Below are positions 8,884-15,500 of a stretch of 18,089 nucleotides of DNA, piece after piece. The notes beneath the pieces were generated by a model. It was given only the letters and a program-made list of their open reading frames with translations. It was not told where the DNA came from and ran no database searches. The translations under genes were made by a program, and so were the position numbers. Within the stretch, counting starts at the first letter, position 1. Each line of letters opens with the position of its first letter. Location of the stretch: positions 1-18,089 of the forward strand of contig JAIRLA010000237.1 of assembly GCA_031259795.1 (NCBI GenBank), written 5' to 3'. The stretch is from Azoarcus sp. GTDB taxonomy: Bacteria; Pseudomonadota; Gammaproteobacteria; Burkholderiales; Rhodocyclaceae.

Positions 8884-9339
8884 ATGCGAACGAATGCAGC
8901 GCCCTCCTTTTCCGCCATCTTGCCGCCGCCCGGCTTCATCCTGCCGGTGCGCGTCTATTATGAGGACACCGATGCGGGGGGCGTCGTCTACTATGCCAAT
9001 TACCTGCGTTTCTGCGAGCGCGCCCGCAGTGAATGGCTGCGGACGCTCGGTATCGGACAGCGCGGCTTGCTCGCGGACGGCGGTCTGGCTTTCGTCGTTC
9101 GCAGCCTGCGGGCCGACTACCTCGCCCCCGCCCGCCTCGATGACAGCCTTGCCGTAACGAGCGCATTACATGACTTGCGCCGCGTCAGCGTGTATTTTTT
9201 ACAACATATCTGGCGCGGCGATACGCGACTTTTCACCGCTGAAGTCAAAATTGCTTGCATTACGTCCGGCACGGGGCGTCCCGCGCCATGGCCGGAAACA
9301 ATTCGCGCCCGGCTCCACGATCAACTCACTTCGTCCTGA
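8884..9339 (+). CDS. ybgC: Acyl-CoA thioester hydrolase of the Tol-Pal system (YbgC)
   Basis: YbgC is a hot-dog-fold thioesterase, first gene of tol-pal operons, acting on short-chain or phospholipid-linked acyl thioesters at the inner membrane. The 151-residue protein contains VRVYYEDTDAGGVVYYANYL at about 22-41, with the catalytic Asp30 in EDTDAGG, then FCERARSEWLR. This is nearly identical to the E. coli motif. The ATG at 8884 is used here; an in-frame GTG at 8878 is possible. Neither has a Shine-Dalgarno sequence, and the promoter-like TAGAAT sits so close that the message may be leaderless. tolQ follows after eight bases. Confidence 0.95.
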   Translation: MRTNAAPSFSAILPPPGFILPVRVYYEDTDAGGVVYYANYLRFCERARSEWLRTLGIGQRGLLADGGLAFVVRSLRADYLAPARLDDSLAVTSALHDLRRVSVYFLQHIWRGDTRLFTAEVKIACITSGTGRPAPWPETIRARLHDQLTSS

Positions 9340-9347
9340 CCACCACA

Positions 9348-10022
9348 ATGTCCGTCACCCACGACCTCTCCATCCTCAGCCTGGTCATGCAGGCCAGCAT
9401 CATCGTCAAGCTGGTCATGGGCCTGCTGGCCTTTCTTTCGCTCACGTCGTGGTACTGGATCTTCCGCAAGTGGTTCCAGATCCTCGCCGCGCGCAGCAGG
9501 ACCAATCGCTTCGAGCGCGATTTCTGGAGCGGCGGCGATCTCAACGCCATGTACAACGCCGCCGCGGGAGGACGTTACCGCAGCGGCGGCATGGAACACA
9601 TTTTCGAGGCGGGCTACCGCGAATTCACCAAACTGCGCGACAGCAGCCACGACTCCGCCGCCACCATCGACGGCTGCCGCCGGGCCATGCGCGCCACCTT
9701 CCAGCGCGAAGTGGACGATCTCGAAGCCCATCTCGCCTTTCTTGCCTCCGTTGGCTCGGTGTCGCCCTACATCGGACTTTTCGGTACCGTGTGGGGAATC
9801 ATGAACGCATTCCGCGGTCTATCGAACGTTGGCGCGGCCACGCTGACTCATGTCGCCCCCGGCATCGCGGAGGCGCTGGTCGCCACGGCGATCGGCCTTT
9901 TCGCGGCCATCCCCGCCGTGGTCGCCTATAACCGCTTCGCTCATGACATCGACCGTATCGGCATTCGCTTCGAGAGCTTCATGGAAGAATTCTCCAACAT
10001 CCTCCAGCGCAACCTGCGCTGA
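9348..10022 (+). CDS. tolQ: Tol-Pal system inner-membrane motor protein TolQ
   Basis: TolQ is the MotA/ExbB-like channel subunit that, with TolR, converts proton-motive force into movement of TolA during outer-membrane invagination. The 224-residue protein has three membrane helices: about 16-37, 132-155 and 168-194. A large cytoplasmic loop lies between the first two. The conserved GSVSPYIGLFGTVWGIMNAF and APGIAEALVATAIGLFAAIPAV stretches are present. The ATG at 9348 matches relatives (MSVTHDLSIL); the open frame extends upstream to 9255 within ybgC but that part is not TolQ-like. No clear ribosome binding site is seen, so translation is probably coupled to ybgC. Confidence 0.96.
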   Translation: MSVTHDLSILSLVMQASIIVKLVMGLLAFLSLTSWYWIFRKWFQILAARSRTNRFERDFWSGGDLNAMYNAAAGGRYRSGGMEHIFEAGYREFTKLRDSSHDSAATIDGCRRAMRATFQREVDDLEAHLAFLASVGSVSPYIGLFGTVWGIMNAFRGLSNVGAATLTHVAPGIAEALVATAIGLFAAIPAVVAYNRFAHDIDRIGIRFESFMEEFSNILQRNLR

Positions 10023-10040
10023 ACTTTCCGGACACGCCCC

Positions 10041-10448
10041 ATGCGCCAGCGCCGCCTGATGAACCAGATCAACGTCGTTCCCTACATCGACGTGATGTTG
10101 GTGCTCTTGGTCATCTTCATGGTGACCGCCCCCATGATGCAGACCGGCAACATCGACGTGCCTTCCGCAGGCGCGCTCGCCGCGCCGCCGTCCGAAGCCG
10201 CGATCATCGATATCGACAGGAACGGTAAACTCGCCCTGCGCCAAACCGCCAGCAGCAAGGCGATGCCGCTGTCGAACGTCGACTTCCAGCGCGAACTGAA
10301 AAAACTGATCGACGCCGACCAGCCCATCCTCGTCGCCGCCCACAACAACCTGCCCTATCAAAAAGTCATCGACGTCCTCGAGACCGCGCGCGAACTGGGC
10401 GCGAAAAAAATCAGCCTGCAAACAAAGTCAAGCGCTTCGGGCAAATGA
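10041..10448 (+). CDS. tolR: Tol-Pal system protein TolR
   Basis: TolR (135 residues) is the ExbD-like partner of TolQ. A short basic N terminus precedes the single membrane helix (about 13-32, NVVPYIDVMLVLLVIFMV), which carries the proton-conducting aspartate at residue 17. The periplasmic domain follows, ending in VIDVLETARELGAKKISLQT. The final codons overlap tolA by four bases (ATGA), ensuring coupled translation. The spacing after tolQ is 18 bases. Confidence 0.95.
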   Translation: MRQRRLMNQINVVPYIDVMLVLLVIFMVTAPMMQTGNIDVPSAGALAAPPSEAAIIDIDRNGKLALRQTASSKAMPLSNVDFQRELKKLIDADQPILVAAHNNLPYQKVIDVLETARELGAKKISLQTKSSASGK

Positions 10449-11266
10449 ACGATCCCCGTCCCTCCAGAGAACAATCGCGCAAGTTCCTGTCGCTCATCCT
10501 GACCATCGCTGTCCACATCGGGCTGCTGGCGTTCCTGTTTTTCGGCATCAACTGGCAAAGCCAGCCGCCGGGCACGCTCGAAGTCGGACTGGTCAGCGCT
10601 CCCCGCGCCACAACCCGGCCACCGAAGCCCGCGCCGGAACCCGTCAAACCGCAGGAACCCGTCAAGCCACCGGAGCCCGTCAAACCGCCGGAGCCTGTCA
10701 AGCCGCCGGAACCCGTCAAGCCGCCGGAGCCTGTCAAACCGCCGGAGCCTGTCAAACCGCCGGAACCCGCACCGCCGACGCCCAGAAGCGTCGCGCTTCC
10801 CAAAATCAGTACGCGCGAGCAAAGGCCGCCCAGGCCGTCGCAACCGACCAGGCGCCCCCCTGCGGCCAAACCCCTTGAAATGATCGAAACAAATACTCCG
10901 GACCAGATCAATGACGCACTCAGGCGCGCCGAGGAGGAAAAGAAAGCCAATGAACTTCTGGGCGATAGCAGGGCTGGCCCCGCGGGTAAACTGGATGACG
11001 CCTACCTGATGGAAGTTTCCGCCAAGGTGCGGGGCAATCTGGTGCGGCCGCCCGGTCTTTCCGGCAATCCGGAAGCCATTTTCGAGATCAATCAGGGGCC
11101 TGACGGCACGGTATTCACCATCCGGCTCAAAAGCTCTTCAGGCAACCAGGCGCTCGATGAAGCGATCGAACGCGCCATCAACGGATCCAGCCCCTTGCCC
11201 CTGCCTTCGGAGGGCAGGCCCCCCCCTTCAACCTTGACGCTGAGATTCCAACCGTTGGCAAAATGA
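10445..11266 (+). CDS. tolA: TolA, energy-transducing protein with a proline-rich repeat linker
   Basis: TolA links the TolQR motor in the inner membrane to TolB/Pal at the outer membrane. The protein has 273 residues (E. coli 421). Residues about 13-36 form the membrane anchor; a Thr-X3-His pair (20-24) replaces the usual Ser-X3-His of the TolA/TonB anchor. Domain II is unusual: instead of a long Ala/Lys/Glu helix it has seven near-perfect EPVKPP repeats (65-106), more like TonB, then a short charged helix (RRAEEEKKANELL). The C-terminal TolA/TonB-type domain (about 180-273) contains AKVRGNLVRPPGL and the final TLRFQPL. The place between tolR and tolB fixes the identity despite the TonB-like linker. 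Confidence 0.92.
   Translation: MNDPRPSREQSRKFLSLILTIAVHIGLLAFLFFGINWQSQPPGTLEVGLVSAPRATTRPPKPAPEPVKPQEPVKPPEPVKPPEPVKPPEPVKPPEPVKPPEPVKPPEPAPPTPRSVALPKISTREQRPPRPSQPTRRPPAAKPLEMIETNTPDQINDALRRAEEEKKANELLGDSRAGPAGKLDDAYLMEVSAKVRGNLVRPPGLSGNPEAIFEINQGPDGTVFTIRLKSSSGNQALDEAIERAINGSSPLPLPSEGRPPPSTLTLRFQPLAK
10637..10762 (+). repeat. 18-bp in-frame minisatellite in tolA (seven EPVKPP units)
   Basis: Seven 18-base units of the form GA(A/G)CC(C/T)GTCAA(A/G)CCGCCG follow one another, with only synonymous changes apart from the first unit, which ends in Gln. A degenerate eighth unit (EPAPP) follows. Unit length is a multiple of three, so copy-number change would lengthen or shorten the TolA linker without breaking the frame. 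Confidence 0.92.
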
Positions 11267-11353
11267 AACACATTTTTGCAACATCAATCGGGATCCTCTG
11301 GTTTTTACATACGCATTATGCTTACAATCGCCAACTCCCATACATACCACGCC

Positions 11354-12685
11354 ATGACCAAGACCTCTCACCCCCTTTCCGTCAACACTTTTCGCGGCTT
11401 TTTCCGTGCGCTGTGCGCCGTTTTGCTGGGCTGCCTTGCCCTGAACGCACATGCCGAGGATTCGGTCACCATTGATATCATCGGCACGGGCGCGGACCGT
11501 ATTCCGATCATCATCCCGGTATTCGAAAACGAAAGCAGCCTGCCGCATCCTGTCTCCGACATCGTGCGCGCCGATCTCGAACGCAGCGGCGCATTCCAGT
11601 TGGTCGACATCGGCCCGCTGCCGCTGCCGGAATCGAGAACGCCCGATCTCGCCGCCATGAAAGCGCGCGGCGCCCACATGGCGCTCGCCGCTTCGGTGCG
11701 TCCGTCATCCGACGGCGGGGGGCGCTACGAAATTCGTTTCCGCCTGTTCGACGTCCAGAAACCGGAACGGGAGGCCGATATAGGCGGCATGATGCTGTTC
11801 ATGCCCCCCGCGCAGCACCGCCTGATCGCCCATCGCATCGCTGATTTCATCTATGAGAAGATCCTCCACATACCAGGCTGTTTCGCCACCCGCATCGCCT
11901 ACGTCGCCAAAATCGGCGCGCGCTACGAGTTGCAGATCGCCGATTCCGATGGAGTAAACGCCCAGCCGGCGCTGCGCTCCGCCGAGCCGATCATCTCGCC
12001 GGTATGGTCGCCCGATGGGCAGCGTTTGGCTTATGTCTCGTTCGAGGCCCGCAAGCCAATCGTGTACGTCCATGTCCTCGCCACTGGCCAGCGCCAGGTA
12101 CTCGCCAACTTCAAGGGGTCCAACTCCGCCCCCGCATGGGCGCCGGACGGCTCCCGGCTCGCGGTGGTGCTGACCAAGGACGGACTGTCGCAGCTTTACA
12201 CGATCAACGCCAACGGTTCCGGCGTGCGCCGCCTGACCGCCTCTTCCGGCATCGACACCGAACCGGCATGGTCGCCCGACGGACAATGGATCTATTTCAC
12301 CTCCGATCGCAGCGGCGGCCCGCAGATCTACCGCATCGCCGCCAATGGCGGCAATGCCGAGCGCATTACGTTCGAGGGGGCCTACAACGTCACGCCGCGT
12401 CCGTCGCCCGACGGCAAGAAACTGACCTTCATAACCCGCAACGAAGGGCGTTTCCAGTTGGCGATACTGGATCTCGCCAGTCGTCAACGCATCATTCTCA
12501 ACCCCGAAGCGGCGCGCGACGAGTCGCCGAGTTTCGCCCCCAACAGCAACATGATTCTTTACGCCACCGAAAACGGCGGCAAAGGCGTACTGGAAACTGT
12601 TTCTGTCGATGGCGGCGTGAAACAGCGTCTTTCAATACAAGCCGCCGATGTGCGGGAACCCGCATGGGGCCCGCTACTCAAATAA
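11354..12685 (+). CDS. tolB: Tol-Pal system periplasmic protein TolB
   Basis: TolB is the periplasmic beta-propeller that binds Pal and is displaced by TolA. With the ATG at 11354 the protein has 443 residues and a signal peptide of about 34 residues ending NAHA|ED. The N-terminal alpha/beta domain follows (IIIPVFENES...ADLERSGAFQLVD). Propeller blades are marked by WSPDGQRLAYVS, WAPDGSRLAVVL, WSPDGQWIYFTSD, PSPDGKKLTFIT and the final EPAWGPLL. The frame is open upstream to 11276, but those residues precede the signal peptide. The 87-base gap after tolA is AT-richer than its surroundings and could hold an internal promoter, as in other tol-pal operons; I cannot define it. No clear ribosome binding site. 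Confidence 0.96.
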   Translation: MTKTSHPLSVNTFRGFFRALCAVLLGCLALNAHAEDSVTIDIIGTGADRIPIIIPVFENESSLPHPVSDIVRADLERSGAFQLVDIGPLPLPESRTPDLAAMKARGAHMALAASVRPSSDGGGRYEIRFRLFDVQKPEREADIGGMMLFMPPAQHRLIAHRIADFIYEKILHIPGCFATRIAYVAKIGARYELQIADSDGVNAQPALRSAEPIISPVWSPDGQRLAYVSFEARKPIVYVHVLATGQRQVLANFKGSNSAPAWAPDGSRLAVVLTKDGLSQLYTINANGSGVRRLTASSGIDTEPAWSPDGQWIYFTSDRSGGPQIYRIAANGGNAERITFEGAYNVTPRPSPDGKKLTFITRNEGRFQLAILDLASRQRIILNPEAARDESPSFAPNSNMILYATENGGKGVLETVSVDGGVKQRLSIQAADVREPAWGPLLK

Positions 12686-12733
12686 CCTGTGGCTTTCCTG
12701 TGTTTTTCACTCACTACATCGGAGATCATCGCG

Positions 12734-13240
12734 ATGAAAAAACTGCTGTTACCCACCCTGCTGACCACCGTGCTTGCCGCTTGCGGCAGCGACCCCGCCA
12801 CTACCGCCACCCAAGTTAAAGATAATGCGGACGACAGTAACAAGATACAGTCCGTCACCGTTCAACCTGATAAAGACGGACGCCGTCTCAGTTCCGAGCT
12901 CAATGACCTGTCCCGGCAGGGCAGCGTATATTTCGATTACGACAGCTTTGTCATCCGTGCCGAAGCGCGCCCGGTCATCAACAGCAATGCCCGTTATTTG
13001 AGCCAGAATCGCAACGCCAAAGTGTTGATTCAGGGCAATACCGACGAGCGCGGCAGCCACGAATACAACCTTGCCCTGGGCCAAAAGCGCGCCAACGCTG
13101 TGCGGCAGGCGCTCAAGCTGTTGGGCGTGCGTGACGAGCAGGTCGAGGCGGTCAGTCTGGGCAAGGAGAAACCAAGATGTTTCGAAGTCTCGGAATCGTG
13201 CTACGCTCAGAACCGCCGTGGCGATTTTAACTACCAATAA
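12734..13240 (+). CDS. pal: Peptidoglycan-associated lipoprotein Pal
   Basis: Pal is the outer-membrane lipoprotein that anchors peptidoglycan and is loaded by the Tol motor at the septum. The 168-residue precursor has a lipobox (VLAAC, Cys17), a disordered linker, and an OmpA-like domain at about 63-165. The peptidoglycan-binding part reads GNTDERGSHEYNLALGQKRANAV-like, with Asp104 and Arg106 in place. The ATG has GGAG nine bases upstream, and the longer frame from 12689 lacks this context. Unusually, the stretch before the conserved AQNRRGD contains two cysteines (149 and 156) in place of the more common Gly-His-Asp-type sequence; they could form a disulfide in the periplasm. Confidence 0.96.
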   Translation: MKKLLLPTLLTTVLAACGSDPATTATQVKDNADDSNKIQSVTVQPDKDGRRLSSELNDLSRQGSVYFDYDSFVIRAEARPVINSNARYLSQNRNAKVLIQGNTDERGSHEYNLALGQKRANAVRQALKLLGVRDEQVEAVSLGKEKPRCFEVSESCYAQNRRGDFNYQ

Positions 13241-13252
13241 GGTCAAGTGCTG

Positions 13253-13966
13253 ATGAGACGTCTCCTGCTTCTGGCGGCTTGCGCCGCTTTTTTCCAGGCC
13301 ACGCCCGCGCGGGCGGGCCTCTTCGACGATGATGAAGCCCGCCAGCAGATCGATCGCCTGAAGCAGGAGCTTCAAGGGCGGGTCGAGATTGTCACCAATG
13401 GTCAACTCGAACTGTCCAGCCAGAACGAAGAATTGCGCGCTGAGATTGCCCGCCTGCGCGGGCAGATCGAAGTGCTGCTCAACGAAGTCGAGTCGCTCAA
13501 GAATCGCCAGCGCGATTTTTATGTTGATCTCGATAACCGCCTGCGCCGTTTCGAGTCTACTGGCGGCGCGCCCGCGGAAGCCACCGCAGCTCCGCCCGCC
13601 GCGGCAAGCGGCGATTACGAAAACGCGCTCTTCATGCTCAAGGAAGGTCGGCCCGCCGAAGCATTGGCCGAACTCGAAACCTTTATCGGCAATAACCCGG
13701 ACAGCGCCAACCTGCCCGCCGCCCACTTCTGGGCGGGCACCGCCGCCTTGCAGACCAAGGACGTCGCCGCGGCGACCAAGCATTTCAATCTCGTGCTTGG
13801 CCGTTGGCCCAACGATCCCACCGCGCCCGACGCCATGCTCGGCGTGGCCAATGCCCAGATTGCCATGGGCGACCAGCGCAATGCCCGGCAGACCTTGCGA
13901 TCCCTGATCGGACGCTACCCGTCGTCTACCGCCGCCAAGACCGCGAAACAACACCTCGGCCGCTGA
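13253..13966 (+). CDS. cpoB: Cell division coordinator CpoB (YbgF), TPR protein
   Basis: CpoB links peptidoglycan synthesis to Tol-Pal action at the septum. The 237-residue precursor has a signal peptide (1-21, ending ARA|GLF), a coiled coil (about 30-100) that trimerises the family, an Ala/Pro-rich linker, and TPR-like repeats from about 121 to the end (DYENALFMLKEGRPAEALAELE...). The ATG at 13253 has AAGG ten bases upstream; an in-frame GTG at 13247 is too close to that site. It follows pal by 12 bases and precedes queE by seven, as in other proteobacterial tol-pal clusters. Confidence 0.94.
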   Translation: MRRLLLLAACAAFFQATPARAGLFDDDEARQQIDRLKQELQGRVEIVTNGQLELSSQNEELRAEIARLRGQIEVLLNEVESLKNRQRDFYVDLDNRLRRFESTGGAPAEATAAPPAAASGDYENALFMLKEGRPAEALAELETFIGNNPDSANLPAAHFWAGTAALQTKDVAAATKHFNLVLGRWPNDPTAPDAMLGVANAQIAMGDQRNARQTLRSLIGRYPSSTAAKTAKQHLGR

Positions 13967-13973
13967 TAACACG

Positions 13974-14630
13974 ATGCCGCGGCGGGTTGTATCCACCCTG
14001 CGCGTGAGCGAGGTTTTTGCTTCGGTGCAGGGAGAATCCACGCGGACAGGCTTGCCCACAACGTTCGTCCGCCTGACCGGTTGCCCGCTGCGCTGCCTCT
14101 GGTGTGACACCGAGTACGCCTTTCGCGGCGGCGAAGTCATTGATATCCAGACCGTGCTCGACACTGTGGCCGCCCATGGACTGCGCCATGTCTGCGTCAC
14201 TGGCGGCGAACCTCTTACCCAGGCCGCTTGCCCGGAACTGCTCACCGCTTTGTGCGACGCGGGCCATTCGGTTTCGCTGGAGACCAGCGGCGCATTCGAC
14301 ATCGGCGGCGTCGACCCAAGAGTCTCCCGCATCATGGACCTCAAGGCGCCTGGTTCGGGCGAAACCACGCGCAACCGCTATGAAAACATCGCGCGCCTCA
14401 CCCCGCGCGACGAGATAAAGATCGTCATTGCCGATGAAGCCGATTACCAATGGGCGCGCAGTCAGATCGAGGAGCGCCATTTGCCGGAGCGCTGTGCCGT
14501 GTTGTTGTCGCCGGTCGTCGGCCGGATCGATCCCGCGCGACTGGCCGAATGGATTGTGCGCGACCGTTTATCGGTACGTTTCCAGCTCCAACTACATAAA
14601 ATCCTGTGGCGCGATGCCAGAGGGCGCTGA
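13974..14630 (+). CDS. queE: 7-carboxy-7-deazaguanine synthase
   Basis: QueE is a radical-SAM enzyme that turns 6-carboxy-tetrahydropterin into 7-carboxy-7-deazaguanine in queuosine synthesis. The 218-residue protein opens with VSEVFASVQGESTRTGLPTTF, binds its iron-sulfur cluster through the classical CX3CX2C motif (Cys37, Cys41, Cys44: CPLRCLWC), and has the SAM-binding VTGGEPL at about 75-81. The C terminus (FQLQLHKILW) is typical. No ribosome binding site is evident in the seven-base gap after cpoB. queC follows after 39 bases, so adjacent steps of the pathway are encoded together; queD and queF are not in the window. Confidence 0.95.
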   Translation: MPRRVVSTLRVSEVFASVQGESTRTGLPTTFVRLTGCPLRCLWCDTEYAFRGGEVIDIQTVLDTVAAHGLRHVCVTGGEPLTQAACPELLTALCDAGHSVSLETSGAFDIGGVDPRVSRIMDLKAPGSGETTRNRYENIARLTPRDEIKIVIADEADYQWARSQIEERHLPERCAVLLSPVVGRIDPARLAEWIVRDRLSVRFQLQLHKILWRDARGR

Positions 14631-14669
14631 TGGTCGTATCATTGCGGGGTAGCGTTTGCCGTCCTTGCC

Positions 14670-15500
14670 ATGACCGTCTTTCCCCATGCCATTGTTTTGC
14701 TTTCGGGCGGACTCGACTCCGCGACCTGTCTCGCCATTGCGCGTGAGCAAGGCTTCGTCGCCCATGCCCTCTCAGTCGCCTACGGTCAGCGCCATGCCGC
14801 TGAACTTGCCGCCGCGCGCCGTGTCGCCGCCGCGCTCGGCGCGTGCGAGCACCGGCTGGCCCATGTCGAACTCGGCCAGTTCGGCGGTTCGGCGCTCACC
14901 GATCCTCGTATTGCCATTCCCGAAGACCGCGAAGGCGACGATATCCCTGTCACCTATGTTCCCGCTCGCAATACCGTCATGTTGTCGATGGCTCTGGCCT
15001 GGGCGGAAGCGCTCGGCGCCGGCGATATTTTCATTGGAGTCAACGCCGTGGACTACTCCGGCTACCCCGATTGCCGCCCGGAATTCATCGTCGCCTTCCA
15101 GAACATGGCCCGGCTTGCCACCAAGGCCGGCATCGAAGGCCGCCCGCTCACTGTTCACACGCCGCTGATCGCACTTTCCAAAGCCGAGATCATTCGCCGC
15201 GGCGTTGCCCTCGGAATCGACTACGGATTGACCGTATCGTGCTATCAGGCCGACGACGCGGGGCGGGCCTGCGGCCACTGCGACGCCTGCCGCCTGCGCC
15301 GCGCCGGTTTCGCGGCGGCGGGCATTGCCGACCCGACGCTGTATCGCAATGCGCGCGCGGGAGGGCCGGGAGAGCATGAGGCGGTTGCCCACAATATCCC
15401 GCGCGAAGTTTTCGGCGCACAATATCCATCACTTGATACCGTGGTCGCGCTTGCTGTTTCACCGCAGTCGGGCAAATGGAAAAACGGGGATCCGCCGTGA
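14670..15500 (+). CDS. queC: 7-cyano-7-deazaguanine synthase, with C-terminal extension
   Basis: QueC converts 7-carboxy-7-deazaguanine to preQ0 with ATP and ammonia. The PP-loop SGGLDS lies at 12-17. ARNTVMLS (99-106), [15 protein letters not shown] (125-139) and the zinc-binding cysteines 191, 201, 204 and 207 ([17 protein letters not shown]) are all present. Homologues usually end soon after the DPTLYR-like sequence, about residue 226 here. This protein runs on for another 50 residues of low similarity to anything I know, ending KNGDPP. The stop codon overlaps a GTG start of the next gene (GTGA), so the extended frame is probably real, perhaps after loss of an older stop. Confidence 0.93.
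   Translation: MTVFPHAIVLLSGGLDSATCLAIAREQGFVAHALSVAYGQRHAAELAAARRVAAALGACEHRLAHVELGQFGGSALTDPRIAIPEDREGDDIPVTYVPARNTVMLSMALAWAEALGAGDIFIGVNAVDYSGYPDCRPEFIVAFQNMARLATKAGIEGRPLTVHTPLIALSKAEIIRRGVALGIDYGLTVSCYQADDAGRACGHCDACRLRRAGFAAAGIADPTLYRNARAGGPGEHEAVAHNIPREVFGAQYPSLDTVVALAVSPQSGKWKNGDPP

Noticed and set aside
11267..11353. Internal promoter before tolB (TTTACA and TACAAT-like hexamers)
   Set aside because: The two hexamers are only 13 bases apart and no alternative pair has proper spacing, so a specific promoter cannot be supported.
12749..14374. 541-codon minus-strand frame opposite pal, cpoB and queE
   Set aside because: It is antisense to three solidly identified genes and shows no motif of its own.
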